A stretch of DNA of 18,858 bases from Candidatus Kapaibacterium sp. (GCA_025055465.1 JANWXA010000007.1:1-18858), one strand, 5' to 3'; numbered from the stretch's first letter, positions 1-7,613 are shown. Made by a program: numbers and translations. The notes: generated by a model from the sequence alone, not told the origin.

Positions 1-1484
1 ATGATGATGCCACCGATCATAGCTATATCTGCATACGGCGCCCAATCAGCTCGGTAGAACGGAGTCCCCTGCATATCCGGGCTAAGGGAACCAGCTCCTA
101 AATACGTCCGCCGTGGCATTCCCAGGAGGCCGCCACGCATCATCCCCCAGGAAAAGATCAGCACCCCTACAAGCCATAAGTAGGGGAAGGCTACCGCCAG
201 ACTCTTTAGCCGCACCGCCTTCCCGCTGAGCTGCGCCACCATGTGGAGGCTCATCCCCAGAATCGCCAGCACCACAGGGCTTCCAACCGTCAAATGGAAA
301 TGCCCAGGAATCCACGACGTGTTGTGGACAGCCAGGTTCAAGTTGTACGAGGCATTCACGATGCCCGAGAGCCCACCGAAAATGAAGATGATGAGGCCTG
401 TAACCCAGTAGCTAAACAGCCAGCGCTCACGGTCAAAGTATGGCAGCCGGAACATCCACCCGAAGAGCCCGCGCCCACCATTCTGGCGTCCCGCATGCTC
501 CAACGAAGCAGCGATCGTGAAAGCCGTAATCAGGCTGGGGAGGGCTACCGCATACGTCAGGAACGTATGCAGTAACTTCCACTGCGTGCCAATCCCCGGA
601 TCAGAGAACTGGTGGTGTGCTCCGACTGGGATGGAGAACAGGATGAACATGATAAAGACCAATCGTCCCGCAGCATCGCTGAAAAGTTTGCCACCAGCGA
701 CCTTCGGCAGCATTGTGTAGTACATCACATACGCTGGCAGCAGCCAAAAGTACACCAGCGGGTGGCCGAAGAACCAGAAGAGTGCTCGAGCTAACGGTAC
801 ATCCACGCTCTCCGTCCAGCCCAGGGACCAGGGCAGCAAGAGGAAGAGCACCTCTACAGCCACCGAAAGGGTCGCGATGAACCAGATGATAAACGTTGCA
901 AACATCCCCATGACGGCCAGCGGAATCTTTTCCCCAGGATGCTCCTGCCGCCAGCGCCGGTACAGCGGTATCCAGTTCGCCCCACCTATCCACGAGCCCA
1001 CGATGAGGAAAGCCGCACCTAAGTAGAAGGTCGGGTGGGCCTTGAGCGGCGGATAGAACGTGTACAGCACCGATGCCTGCCCTGTGAACATCGCGTATGC
1101 CGCCAGCCCTACCCCGATGAGCATCACGATCGCCGATAGCCAGCCAATCCGTGTGTTCAGGGGCTGCTTGAGGAAGTACGGCACTACTGCATTCCCAAAA
1201 GCCACCGCGAAGAAAGTCGTCAACACAATAGCGTTGATGACGCCATGGAGTGTCAGGCCCCAGTAGTACATGATGGAGCTCTGCCAGTCAATGTTCTTGA
1301 GGGCCTCGACCCCCAGCAGAGTTCCCACAGTGTCAATGAGCAGTCGGAGGAGGGGATCGTAGTGCAGCACTCCTGCTCGGAAGAGTACCTGCATTAGTCC
1401 CCCATACGTGCCGATAATCAGAAGCACCATCGGCACTATCAACTCCACGCGCAGCAGATTACGATATGAGCGTGTCAGCTCCAT
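1..1484 (-). CDS. cbaA: ba3-type (B-family) cytochrome c oxidase subunit I, partial (3' end outside window)
   Basis: This is the catalytic subunit of a haem-copper terminal oxidase, an inner-membrane protein that reduces O2 to water and pumps protons. About 494 residues are visible. The C-terminus lies beyond the left edge. Metal ligands all read clearly: H80 (LTLHGVINAI) and H397 for the low-spin haem; H241 with Y245 (FFGHPLVYF), H290 and H291 (VGAHHQF) for CuB and the cross-linked Tyr; H395 (GHFHLTVG) for the high-spin haem. From memory these sit 8 to 11 residues after the corresponding Thermus thermophilus ba3 ligands (H72, H233, Y237, H282, H283, H384, H386), which places it in the B family rather than the aa3 or cbb3 types. 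The start ATG lies 14 nt after the subunit II stop, behind a GGAGGGAG ribosome binding site. Low-O2 use is a family inference. Confidence 0.95.
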   Translation of the reverse strand, partial: MELTRSYRNLLRVELIVPMVLLIIGTYGGLMQVLFRAGVLHYDPLLRLLIDTVGTLLGVEALKNIDWQSSIMYYWGLTLHGVINAIVLTTFFAVAFGNAVVPYFLKQPLNTRIGWLSAIVMLIGVGLAAYAMFTGQASVLYTFYPPLKAHPTFYLGAAFLIVGSWIGGANWIPLYRRWRQEHPGEKIPLAVMGMFATFIIWFIATLSVAVEVLFLLLPWSLGWTESVDVPLARALFWFFGHPLVYFWLLPAYVMYYTMLPKVAGGKLFSDAAGRLVFIMFILFSIPVGAHHQFSDPGIGTQWKLLHTFLTYAVALPSLITAFTIAASLEHAGRQNGGRGLFGWMFRLPYFDRERWLFSYWVTGLIIFIFGGLSGIVNASYNLNLAVHNTSWIPGHFHLTVGSPVVLAILGMSLHMVAQLSGKAVRLKSLAVAFPYLWLVGVLIFSWGMMRGGLLGMPRRTYLGAGSLSPDMQGTPFYRADWAPYADIAMIGGII

Positions 1485-1498
1485 CGCTCCCTCCACAG

Positions 1499-1939
1499 TT
1501 ATTGGACAATCCTGATCACACCAACCATCTGCTGATGGCCAACGCCGCAGTATTCATGGCAGATGATCGGGTAGTCCCCCGGTTCCTTGAAGCGTACCCG
1601 CGCATACGCAACTGTCCCTGGGATCGCCATCAGGTTCACGTTCGTCCGATCAATGTGGAAACCGTGAAGCACATCGCCTGAACTCAAGTAGAGATCCACT
1701 TCAGAGCCAGCGGGCAGCTCCACTGGAGGCATCTGATAGGCCCACATACGGGCAACCACGTGAAGCTCATAACGCCCATCGGTCCGCTGGAAGAGCGTGT
1801 CCCGCTCAAATGGCTTCATCTCTGTAATGCAGCCAGGGACATCCACACCGAATCCCGCTGCCAACACCACCACCGCCACGAAGAAGACCGCCATCACCAC
1901 CCCTCCAATCCACAGCATGACGCGTTCTGTACGTTCCAT
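1499..1939 (-). CDS. cbaB: ba3-type cytochrome c oxidase subunit II (CuA subunit)
   Basis: This subunit takes electrons from cytochrome c through the binuclear CuA centre and passes them to subunit I. It has 146 residues: a single N-terminal membrane helix (about 8-30), then a periplasmic cupredoxin domain. All CuA ligands are present: H92 in DVLHGFH, then C127, E129, C131, H135 and M138 in CHEYCGVGHQQM. The short length and single helix match B-family subunit II (about 168 residues in Thermus, from memory) rather than the two-helix aa3 form. The gene begins 2 nt after the stop of subunit IIa, and the sequence GAGGA at the end of that gene serves as its ribosome binding site, so the two are probably translationally coupled. 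E2 or E5 might stand in for the proton-entry Glu15 of Thermus, but I cannot align that end with confidence. Confidence 0.95.
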   Translation of the reverse strand: MERTERVMLWIGGVVMAVFFVAVVVLAAGFGVDVPGCITEMKPFERDTLFQRTDGRYELHVVARMWAYQMPPVELPAGSEVDLYLSSGDVLHGFHIDRTNVNLMAIPGTVAYARVRFKEPGDYPIICHEYCGVGHQQMVGVIRIVQ

Positions 1940-1941
1940 CG

Positions 1942-2058
1942 CTATCCTCGTCTCAAGACTTCAACATACACGGAAAACCATGCAATGCCGTAGAAGAGCA
2001 GCATGAGCAGGAAGAAAGCGATTGCTCCACGAGGCTTGAAAGATTCGTGCTGCGCCAT
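1942..2058 (-). CDS. cbaD: ba3-type oxidase subunit IIa (small single-helix subunit)
   Basis: This 38-residue gene reads MAQHESFKPRGAIAFFLLML and then LFYGIAWFSVYVEVLRRG. It has a short polar N-terminus, a KPRGA segment, one hydrophobic helix (about 12-32) and an Arg-rich end. That is the pattern of the 34-residue subunit IIa of Thermus ba3 oxidase, which also begins with a KPKGA-like segment before its helix. In B-family oxidases this helix fills the place of the second helix missing from subunit II. It is first in the operon, ends 2 nt before subunit II, and has a ribosome binding site (AGAGGG) about 8 nt before its ATG. A promoter-like TATTTTTG box lies 31 nt upstream. Identification rests on length, topology, sequence resemblance and gene order. 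Confidence 0.85.
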   Translation of the reverse strand: MAQHESFKPRGAIAFFLLMLLFYGIAWFSVYVEVLRRG

Positions 2059-2089
2059 TGGTGACGCCCTCTTGTGGAACCACTGACGG

Positions 2090-2097
2090 CAAAAATA
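2090..2097 (-). promoter_or_regulatory. Putative promoter -7 box of the oxidase operon
   Basis: The minus strand reads TATTTTTG here, an exact match to the TAnnTTTG element of Bacteroidota-type primary sigma factors. A start about 7 nt further on would give a leader of roughly 25 nt before subunit IIa. No TTTG/TTG partner is found at the usual 19-21 nt upstream; the nearest TTG (part of TTGACA at 2123-2128) is too far away. The same 10-mer, GTATTTTTGC, occurs before the tRNA-Ser gene. Confidence 0.5.
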
Positions 2098-2141
2098 CAA
2101 CAACGCCTCTCTGCGGTTCCGCTGTCAATCCGCATGAAAAA

Positions 2142-2159
2142 GCATGACGTGCGTCATGC
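2142..2159. promoter_or_regulatory. Perfect 8-bp inverted repeat, candidate operator
   Basis: GCATGACG, a 2-nt centre (TG), then CGTCATGC: an uninterrupted dyad in the 207-bp gap between the divergent oxidase operon and the nucleoside phosphorylase gene. Its centre lies about 67 nt upstream of the start predicted for the oxidase promoter, a spacing typical of activators that contact RNA polymerase from upstream, and 116 nt before the phosphorylase ATG. The half-site does not match a regulator I can name. The symmetry is seen directly; the regulatory role is inferred. Confidence 0.5.
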
Positions 2160-2265
2160 CCTCGTAACGTGCCGCCTTTCTTCCACTGCCACATACCACC
2201 GTTGGAAAGAAAGTAGTACTTGTTCGTCATCTGGAACAAACAAACTTGTAAGGTGCATCAGTAGA

Positions 2266-3567
2266 ATGCTAATCCCTGGTGAGCTCCTCCGCAAGAAACG
2301 AGATGGTGGTGAGCTGTCGGATACCGAGATCCGATGGTTCGTCGAGCAAAGTCTCCTCGGGACAATCTCGGAGGCTCAGATTGCTGCCTTCCTCATGGCG
2401 GCATGCATCCGAGGGTTGAGCCGGCAGGAGACTGCGGCGCTTACGCTAGCAATGCGGGATTCTGGCGTCCGCTTCCATTGGCGTCAGCTTGGTCTTCCGT
2501 GCGTGGACAAACATTCCACAGGTGGCGTCGGAGACAAGCTTTCTCTCCTCTTGGTCCCGATTGTGGCCGCGTGTGGTGCGCTCGTGCCGATGATTTCTGG
2601 ACGTGCCTTGGGGCATACGGGCGGAACGGTAGACAAGTGGGAATCCATCCAAGGGCTTCGGACTGCCCTTCCAGAGTCTGAGCTGGGGCACCTCCTCCGC
2701 AGCGTCGGAGGATTTGTCATTGGGCAATCGGAGGATGTAGCCCCAGCAGATCGGCTCTTCTACCGCCTGCGTGACGTGACAGGGACTGTGGAGTCTATCG
2801 GGCTCATCACGGCCTCCATCCTCAGCAAGAAGCTCGTGGAGGACCTGGATGGGCTCGTCATGGACATCAAGGTCGGCTCTGGCGGCTTTCTGCCCACTCG
2901 CGAGTTGGCAGATGAGCTAGCAGAAATGCTGCGGGCTGTGGCTAACCACGTCGGTTTACCCCTCCGCATTGTCTTCTCGCGCATGGACACCCCATTGGGG
3001 TATGCTGTCGGGAATTGGTGGGAGGTCGCAGAGGCGGAGCAAGCTCTCCGCGATTATGGCTCCGCTCCACCGGACGTGCGCGAGCTGACCGAACGCCTCG
3101 CGGCGGAGATGCTCCTCGTCGTCGACCACGCTGCTTCTCTAGAGGACGCCCTCTTCCAGGTTCGCTCAATTTGGCAAAGCGGGGCGGCATGGGAGCGCTT
3201 CCATGCACTCGTGCGCGCACAGGGCGGGCAGTGGGAAGAGTCTGTGAAAGCATATGCCCGCATCTTACCTACTCCAGTCTTAGCGCAGAGGGAAGGCTAT
3301 GTCACGGCCATAGAAGCCCGAACTGTAGGGCTCTCCGCCCTCTTGCTGGGCGCGGGACGGCGCACCCAATACGACACTGTAGACCCTGCAGCAGGCATCC
3401 TCCTCCGCAAAAAGCCGGGTGACGACGTCCTTCCCGATGAACCTCTGGCTGAGCTCTACAGCAGCAATCCCTCTGCCATTCCAGAGGCCCAGGAACTCCT
3501 ACAGCAAGCCTATGAATTCGGAGATGCGCCACCAGCACCCACTCCCCTCATTCTGGAGGTGCGGTAG
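2266..3567 (+). CDS. pdp: Pyrimidine-nucleoside phosphorylase / thymidine phosphorylase
   Basis: The enzyme splits pyrimidine (deoxy)nucleosides with phosphate, giving the base and (deoxy)ribose 1-phosphate, in cytoplasmic nucleoside salvage. The frame is open from 2074, but I place the start at 2266 because family proteins begin with the segment seen here (ELLRKKRDGGELSDTEIRWF). This gives 433 residues, the usual length, and an AAGGTG ribosome binding site lies 10 nt upstream. The domains run in order: an N-terminal helical domain (1-70), a central phosphate/nucleoside domain with DKHSTGGVGDK (81-91) and SGRALGHTGGTVDKWESI (111-128), the DIKVGSGGF segment near 200, and a C-terminal PYNP domain. 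Sequence alone does not separate broad PyNP from strict DeoA; the name pdp reflects family length. It is convergent with the next gene, 8 nt apart. Confidence 0.92.
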   Translation: MLIPGELLRKKRDGGELSDTEIRWFVEQSLLGTISEAQIAAFLMAACIRGLSRQETAALTLAMRDSGVRFHWRQLGLPCVDKHSTGGVGDKLSLLLVPIVAACGALVPMISGRALGHTGGTVDKWESIQGLRTALPESELGHLLRSVGGFVIGQSEDVAPADRLFYRLRDVTGTVESIGLITASILSKKLVEDLDGLVMDIKVGSGGFLPTRELADELAEMLRAVANHVGLPLRIVFSRMDTPLGYAVGNWWEVAEAEQALRDYGSAPPDVRELTERLAAEMLLVVDHAASLEDALFQVRSIWQSGAAWERFHALVRAQGGQWEESVKAYARILPTPVLAQREGYVTAIEARTVGLSALLLGAGRRTQYDTVDPAAGILLRKKPGDDVLPDEPLAELYSSNPSAIPEAQELLQQAYEFGDAPPAPTPLILEVR

Positions 3568-3575
3568 CTGCTGGC

Positions 3576-4634
3576 TCAGCCTTTGGGTGGAGAGGACTCC
3601 AGTTGGCGCCGCAGAATGTCCACCGTTTCTCCAGATAATGCCTGCGAAGCTATCCTCTTCTTCTCGAGCGAAGTCCCCTCGTTGTTTGAACGCTTCACGG
3701 CCTTGAGCTCCACGATTCCTTGAGACCTACACGAAGGGCAATACCAGAGGCTCAGCTCGCCGTATGCGGCTTGTGACCGCACCGACTCTGAACGGAGAGC
3801 CATGTGGGCTGTCACAGAGCTGAAGTCCCCTGCCTGGATCGCGTGAAGGAGCTCAGGAACCGCTTCCCGCAGATATTGGCGAGTGAGCTCCTCCATGTAC
3901 GTCTCGCACATCTCGCAAAACGGCTCCTTGTGAGCAGATAGTGCAATAGATGTTGCAAACGCTGCGACCCCTCCAAGGCCCAGCCGTACAGCATCAGCCA
4001 AGGAGTCCAAAACTTCCGCCCCCACGGTTCCGTGAGTGAGCCACACGTACGTCCCAAGCATGGCCAAACAGCCCAGCATTCCGGTCAGCCGCAGTCGGCT
4101 AAGGTTTCGATGCCGTAGCGCAACCGCTCCAACCCGGACTCCTATCCCTACCACCAACCCGCCGAGGAACACGAGCACGACAAAGAGGCCCATCTCGCCA
4201 ACGAACGCGCGCCCGCCCCGCGGCCGTGCTGGCGGCTCGTCAGCAACGGGATTCCCCAGAAACTCCCGTATCCACTCCCAGCTCCCAAAGTAGAGCCAGT
4301 GGAGGAGCAGGCCCAACCCCATACCTAAGCCGAGCGCAATTGCCAGCACCCCCAACTGGGCCCCAAGCGTAGCCCTCCCGCTGGGGCGATAGGCCGACGG
4401 GACTTCCTGGAGGGCCTTCCACCATGCTTCAGTAGAAGCCGATGCTCCCTCTGCCTCTGCCAAGGGCCCATTCGTAGCCCGCAATTCCGTGGTAGGTAGG
4501 GTTCCCTGCTCCGCGATACCCTCCGCAGAGAGCACCGCGCCACAGTGTGGACACTGCTTTGCCAGCCGTGACACGGAGCGATTACAGACAGGACAGACCC
4601 GCACTGCCATCTCTCTGCTGTGTATCTGTGGCAC
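3576..4634 (-). CDS. Zinc-ribbon membrane protein of unknown function
   Basis: I do not recognise this family. The protein has 352 residues. An N-terminal zinc ribbon (C14-P-V-C17 and C28-P-H-C31) is followed by a polar linker, then about four hydrophobic segments (roughly 88-115, 146-168, 183-200, 211-232), then a soluble tail with two more CxxC pairs (C240-E-M-C243 and C299-P-S-C302) that could form a second split zinc site. With an even number of helices both zinc ends would face the same side, presumably the cytoplasm. The start is uncertain: GTG at 4634 has a TAGGG signal nearby, while ATG at 4610 (residue 9, just before the ribbon) follows CAGAGAG. The gene lies 164 bp downstream of the nucleotidyltransferase gene, on the same strand, across a repeat-rich gap. 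Role unknown; sensing or scaffolding would be a guess. Confidence 0.75.
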   Translation of the reverse strand: MPQIHSREMAVRVCPVCNRSVSRLAKQCPHCGAVLSAEGIAEQGTLPTTELRATNGPLAEAEGASASTEAWWKALQEVPSAYRPSGRATLGAQLGVLAIALGLGMGLGLLLHWLYFGSWEWIREFLGNPVADEPPARPRGGRAFVGEMGLFVVLVFLGGLVVGIGVRVGAVALRHRNLSRLRLTGMLGCLAMLGTYVWLTHGTVGAEVLDSLADAVRLGLGGVAAFATSIALSAHKEPFCEMCETYMEELTRQYLREAVPELLHAIQAGDFSSVTAHMALRSESVRSQAAYGELSLWYCPSCRSQGIVELKAVKRSNNEGTSLEKKRIASQALSGETVDILRRQLESSPPKG

Positions 4635-4639
4635 ATGAC

Positions 4640-4664
4640 CCTACATGCGCTTGTAGCGCGTAGG
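4640..4664 (-). promoter_or_regulatory. Inverted repeat over the ribosome binding region of the zinc-ribbon gene
   Basis: CCTAC-AT-GCGC-TTGTA-GCGC-GTAGG on the plus strand: a nine-pair stem with a 2-nt bulge and 5-nt loop. In the mRNA of the zinc-ribbon gene, the 3' arm contains the GUAGG that would serve as ribosome binding site for the GTG start 5 nt further on. The hairpin could therefore hide that start. The ATG at 4610 would stay accessible. The pairing is seen in the sequence; the effect is inferred. Confidence 0.4.
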
Positions 4665-4718
4665 AAAGCCTGGCTAGATTGGAAGCCGCATCCACGGGGC
4701 TCCAGACGATTGTCGTGC

Positions 4719-4740
4719 GAGCAGTTCCCCTGAACTGCTC
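4719..4740 (-). terminator. Perfect 9-bp hairpin after the nucleotidyltransferase gene; possible terminator
   Basis: GAGCAGTTC, a 4-nt loop, then GAACTGCTC. It lies 59 nt downstream of the stop of the anmK-asnB-nucleotidyltransferase run. No T-rich tract follows on the minus strand, so it is not a classical intrinsic terminator. It could instead be an mRNA-stabilising or attenuating structure. A second hairpin at 4738-4764 (arms CTCAC/GTAG and CTAC/GTGAG with a 1-nt bulge) shares bases 4738-4740, so the two cannot fully form together. Confidence 0.4.
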
Positions 4741-4798
4741 ACCGTAGCCCAGCAACTACGTGAGATCCTCGCGCGCCTCTTCACGGTACGTCTACTCC

Positions 4799-5776
4799 CT
4801 ACTGAATCCTGCTGTCGTCACAGAGGCTCACACGCTGGAAGCTGCCGCGAAGGGTGGAACGCGCACCAATCACCGAGTGCTCCACCAGCACCGCTTCCAG
4901 ATAAGCTCCAGCGTTCACGATAGAGTCCCGGATGATACAGTGGCGAACGACCGCCCCATCAGCAATGGCAGCATAGGGGCCAACCACGGCATATTCCACT
5001 CGCGCCGTCGGAGCAACGTAGATCGGAGGGATAACAGCACAGTGAGGCAGCTCAGGATTGTTGGCTCGACGATGCAGTAGGTGGCGGTTCGTTTCCAGCA
5101 ATGTCTCTACCTTGCCACAATCGTACCAGGTCTGCACGCGCAGAGGATAGAACTGAGAGCCACTCTGCCGCATAAGCTCTAAGGCGTCAGTCAACTGGTA
5201 CTCCCCGCGAGTACGAAGGTTACGCCGTAAGAGCTCTTCCAGTGCTTCGCGCAAGCGGAGCGTATCCAAGATCAGATAGAGTCCTACCAGGGCCAAATCC
5301 GAGGGCGGATTCTCGGGTTTCTCTACGAAGCCAGTTACAACACCGTCTTGCAGCGTAATGACGCCGAAGCGACGTGGATCCTCCACCTGCTTGACTCCAA
5401 CGGCGTTCTGGGGCAATCCCAGGAACCGTTCCCACTCCAACTCTACGAGCGTATCACCAAGCACAATCACGGCCGGCCTCCCATCCAAGTAGTCGCGAGC
5501 ACACCAGACGGCGTGCCCCAACCCTTGAGCCTCTGTCTGGACGACCCAGTGCAGCTTCAGCGTGGGGTATGCATTGCGCACGTATTCCACCAGTTGGTCA
5601 CCCTTGTAGCCGACGATGAGCACGACCTCTTCGATCCCAGCACTCTGTAAGCCATCCAAGATGTGTCCCACGATTGGCTTGTCGGCAACAGTCAAGAGCG
5701 ATTTCGGTACGGCGTACGTCAATGGGCGCAGTCGCGTTCCTGCCCCCGCAACGGGAATAAGAGCTCGCAGCGACAT
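4799..5776 (-). CDS. Sugar-phosphate nucleotidyltransferase with C-terminal hexapeptide-repeat domain
   Basis: The enzyme joins a sugar 1-phosphate to an NTP to make an NDP-sugar, in the cytoplasm, for envelope polysaccharide synthesis. It has 325 residues. The N-terminal Rossmann-like nucleotidyltransferase domain shows the loop VAGAGTRLRPLT (9-20), K25 in PKSLLTV, the metal-binding D108 in VLGDT, and EKP at 152-154. From about 245 to 315 an Ile/Val-rich stretch (VAPTARVEYAVVGPYAAIAD) looks like a left-handed beta-helix. It resembles RmlA/GlmU-like proteins; the true sugar and nucleotide cannot be read from sequence. ATG follows the asnB stop after one base (TGA-A-ATG), so translation is probably coupled. 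Given anmK two genes upstream, a cell-wall sugar (MurU-like) role is conceivable, but MurU proteins are shorter. Confidence 0.85.
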   Translation of the reverse strand: MSLRALIPVAGAGTRLRPLTYAVPKSLLTVADKPIVGHILDGLQSAGIEEVVLIVGYKGDQLVEYVRNAYPTLKLHWVVQTEAQGLGHAVWCARDYLDGRPAVIVLGDTLVELEWERFLGLPQNAVGVKQVEDPRRFGVITLQDGVVTGFVEKPENPPSDLALVGLYLILDTLRLREALEELLRRNLRTRGEYQLTDALELMRQSGSQFYPLRVQTWYDCGKVETLLETNRHLLHRRANNPELPHCAVIPPIYVAPTARVEYAVVGPYAAIADGAVVRHCIIRDSIVNAGAYLEAVLVEHSVIGARSTLRGSFQRVSLCDDSRIQ

Positions 5777-5777
5777 T

Positions 5778-7604
5778 TCACAGACTCCACGGATTCACAT
5801 CTGACCAGACCCCCAAAACCACCAACAGGAAGGCCGTGACGGGCGAACGCAGGTCAGCCTTCCGGAACATCGCCGGATGGAAGATCTGCTCGCGCCAAAA
5901 GCGCGACTCTTGCAGGCGATGCCGCCAACCGACCCGCTGGAGCCATTCTCCCAAAGGAAGACTAAAGCCCTTCTTCGGCCGATAGACCAGCTCCGCTGGC
6001 AGCTCCCGAGCCAAGAGGCGTTTGGCAAGCCACTTCCCGCCGTAGAGCGGGTGCCACAGCAAATCAACCGGCAGCCGGCATGCCCACTCCACCAGTCGGT
6101 GGTCGACCAACGGAACCCGCACTTCCAGTCCATACGCCATGGAGGCCCGATCCACTTTCGTCAGCATCTTCTCCGGTAACCACGTCTGCAGCTCCAGCAG
6201 GAGGCGTTGCCGTACAGGCGGAAGCTCCCGCCGCCAGAATCGGCGCAAGAACCAGAGCTCGTCGTAGTCTGACGGCAAGAGGGCCACGACAGCGGGGGCA
6301 AATATCCGCCGTTTCTGGCCAAACTCCATCCACACGGAGCTCCTCAGGATATACTCCGCCGGTGGCAGGAGCCGTCGCAGCCACCGTTCTCCTCGATGAC
6401 TCGGCAACCATCGCAGCAATCCGGTCATCCACCGTGATGGCAATATTGGGCAATTCGCTCCCCCAACATCCGCCCGACCTCGAATGTAGCCACCCAAGAG
6501 CTCATCTCCACCATCGCCAGAAAGGACAGCCTTTAGCTCTACACGTGCTACCCGAGAGATTGCCATCACAGCGATGCCAGAGGCATCCCCAAAGGGTTCG
6601 CCGTAGACCTGCACGAACTGCTCCACTGACGGGAAGAAGTCCTCTGCCGACAGCCGAACAAGCCGATGCTCAAGTCCCCAGTGGCGGGCTACTGCTTCAG
6701 CGTACTGTCGTTCGCTCTTGGCTGCAACGTCGAAGTCCACAGTAAAGACCCGTAGCGGCTGGTGTTGGCGAGCATAGGCCACCACGAGCGAAGAGTCCAC
6801 CCCACCGCTCAGGAAGGCCCCTACTGGCACGTCGGCAACCAGGTGTTCAGCAACGACAGAGTCCAGCAAGCTATCCAGCTCCGCCATCGCCTGCTCCGCC
6901 GTACAGGGCTCCTCGGCCACCTCCAGCGGCGTCCAATACCGTTGCTGGGAAAGCACCCCACGCTGCACATCCACGCAGAGCCAGGTTCCCGCCTCCAGCT
7001 TTCGGATATGCCGGTAGATAGTCTTCGGCGGCGGGATGTAGTGGTAGGTCAGGAAGTCCCAGAGGGCTGTAACGTCCAACTGACTGGGAAAAGCCCGAAG
7101 GCGCTGCAGCGCCCTCGGCTCTGAGGCGAAAGCACAGCAGGTACCGTCCCAGGCATAGTAGAGGGGCTTGATCCCTAAGCGATCCCGCACTAACCACAGT
7201 CGCTGCTCCTCTTCATCCCACAAGGCGAAAGCGAACATGCCTCGGAGGTGATGAACACACGAGATTCCCTGCTGCTCGTAGAGTGCCAAGATCACTTCGG
7301 TATCGCTCTCGGAGTGGAAACGCCAACCACTTCGGCCGGCCAGTTGACGGAGCTCGCGGTAGTTGTAGATTTCGCCGTTGAAGACGATGCAGCTCCGCCC
7401 CGTTGGACTCTGCATGGGCTGTGTCCCGGCTGCTGAGAGGTCTATGATTGCCAAGCGTCGGTGTGCAAATCCGAGACGCCGTGAAGGATGGAGCCAGACG
7501 TTGCCACCATCAGGCCCACGGTGGTGTAAGGCAGCGCAGAGGGAATGTAGCTCTGCGAGGTCTACCGGTACTTCGCGCCGCCATAGTCCAGCTATCCCAC
7601 ACAT
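5778..7604 (-). CDS. asnB: Asparagine synthetase B (glutamine-hydrolysing)
   Basis: This cytoplasmic enzyme makes asparagine from aspartate, ATP and glutamine. It has 608 residues in two domains. The N-terminal glutaminase (class II amidotransferase) has the nucleophile C2 in MCGIAG, R50 in AHRRLAIIDLS, NGEIYNY (76-82) and D101 in SDTEV. The C-terminal synthetase has the ATP-pyrophosphatase loop FLSGGVDSSL (264-273) and the later GDGGDELLGGY motif. All key residues are present. It starts 9 nt after the anmK stop and ends one base before the nucleotidyltransferase start, so it sits inside a tight three-gene run. Proteins of this family in envelope-sugar clusters sometimes amidate other substrates, so a non-asparagine role cannot be excluded. 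Confidence 0.92.
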   Translation of the reverse strand: MCGIAGLWRREVPVDLAELHSLCAALHHRGPDGGNVWLHPSRRLGFAHRRLAIIDLSAAGTQPMQSPTGRSCIVFNGEIYNYRELRQLAGRSGWRFHSESDTEVILALYEQQGISCVHHLRGMFAFALWDEEEQRLWLVRDRLGIKPLYYAWDGTCCAFASEPRALQRLRAFPSQLDVTALWDFLTYHYIPPPKTIYRHIRKLEAGTWLCVDVQRGVLSQQRYWTPLEVAEEPCTAEQAMAELDSLLDSVVAEHLVADVPVGAFLSGGVDSSLVVAYARQHQPLRVFTVDFDVAAKSERQYAEAVARHWGLEHRLVRLSAEDFFPSVEQFVQVYGEPFGDASGIAVMAISRVARVELKAVLSGDGGDELLGGYIRGRADVGGANCPILPSRWMTGLLRWLPSHRGERWLRRLLPPAEYILRSSVWMEFGQKRRIFAPAVVALLPSDYDELWFLRRFWRRELPPVRQRLLLELQTWLPEKMLTKVDRASMAYGLEVRVPLVDHRLVEWACRLPVDLLWHPLYGGKWLAKRLLARELPAELVYRPKKGFSLPLGEWLQRVGWRHRLQESRFWREQIFHPAMFRKADLRSPVTAFLLVVLGVWSDVNPWSL

Positions 7605-7613
7605 GGGCTGTGG

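Noticed and set aside
2123..2128. TTGACA on the minus strand as a -35 box for the oxidase operon
   Set aside because: It is 25 nt from the TATTTTTG box, too far for either a sigma70-type or a Bacteroidota-type promoter.
2074..2265. Upstream extension of the nucleoside phosphorylase frame
   Set aside because: The family N-terminus begins at 2266, and the 64 extra codons cover the intergenic region with the palindrome and the oxidase promoter.
3015..3422. A 135-residue Arg-rich plus-strand frame
   Set aside because: It is a shifted-frame shadow of the nucleoside phosphorylase gene.
6080..6745. A 221-residue plus-strand open frame
   Set aside because: It lies wholly antisense to asnB, is rich in Pro/Ala/Arg from GC-rich codons and has no recognisable domain. 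The asnB motifs in this stretch are intact.
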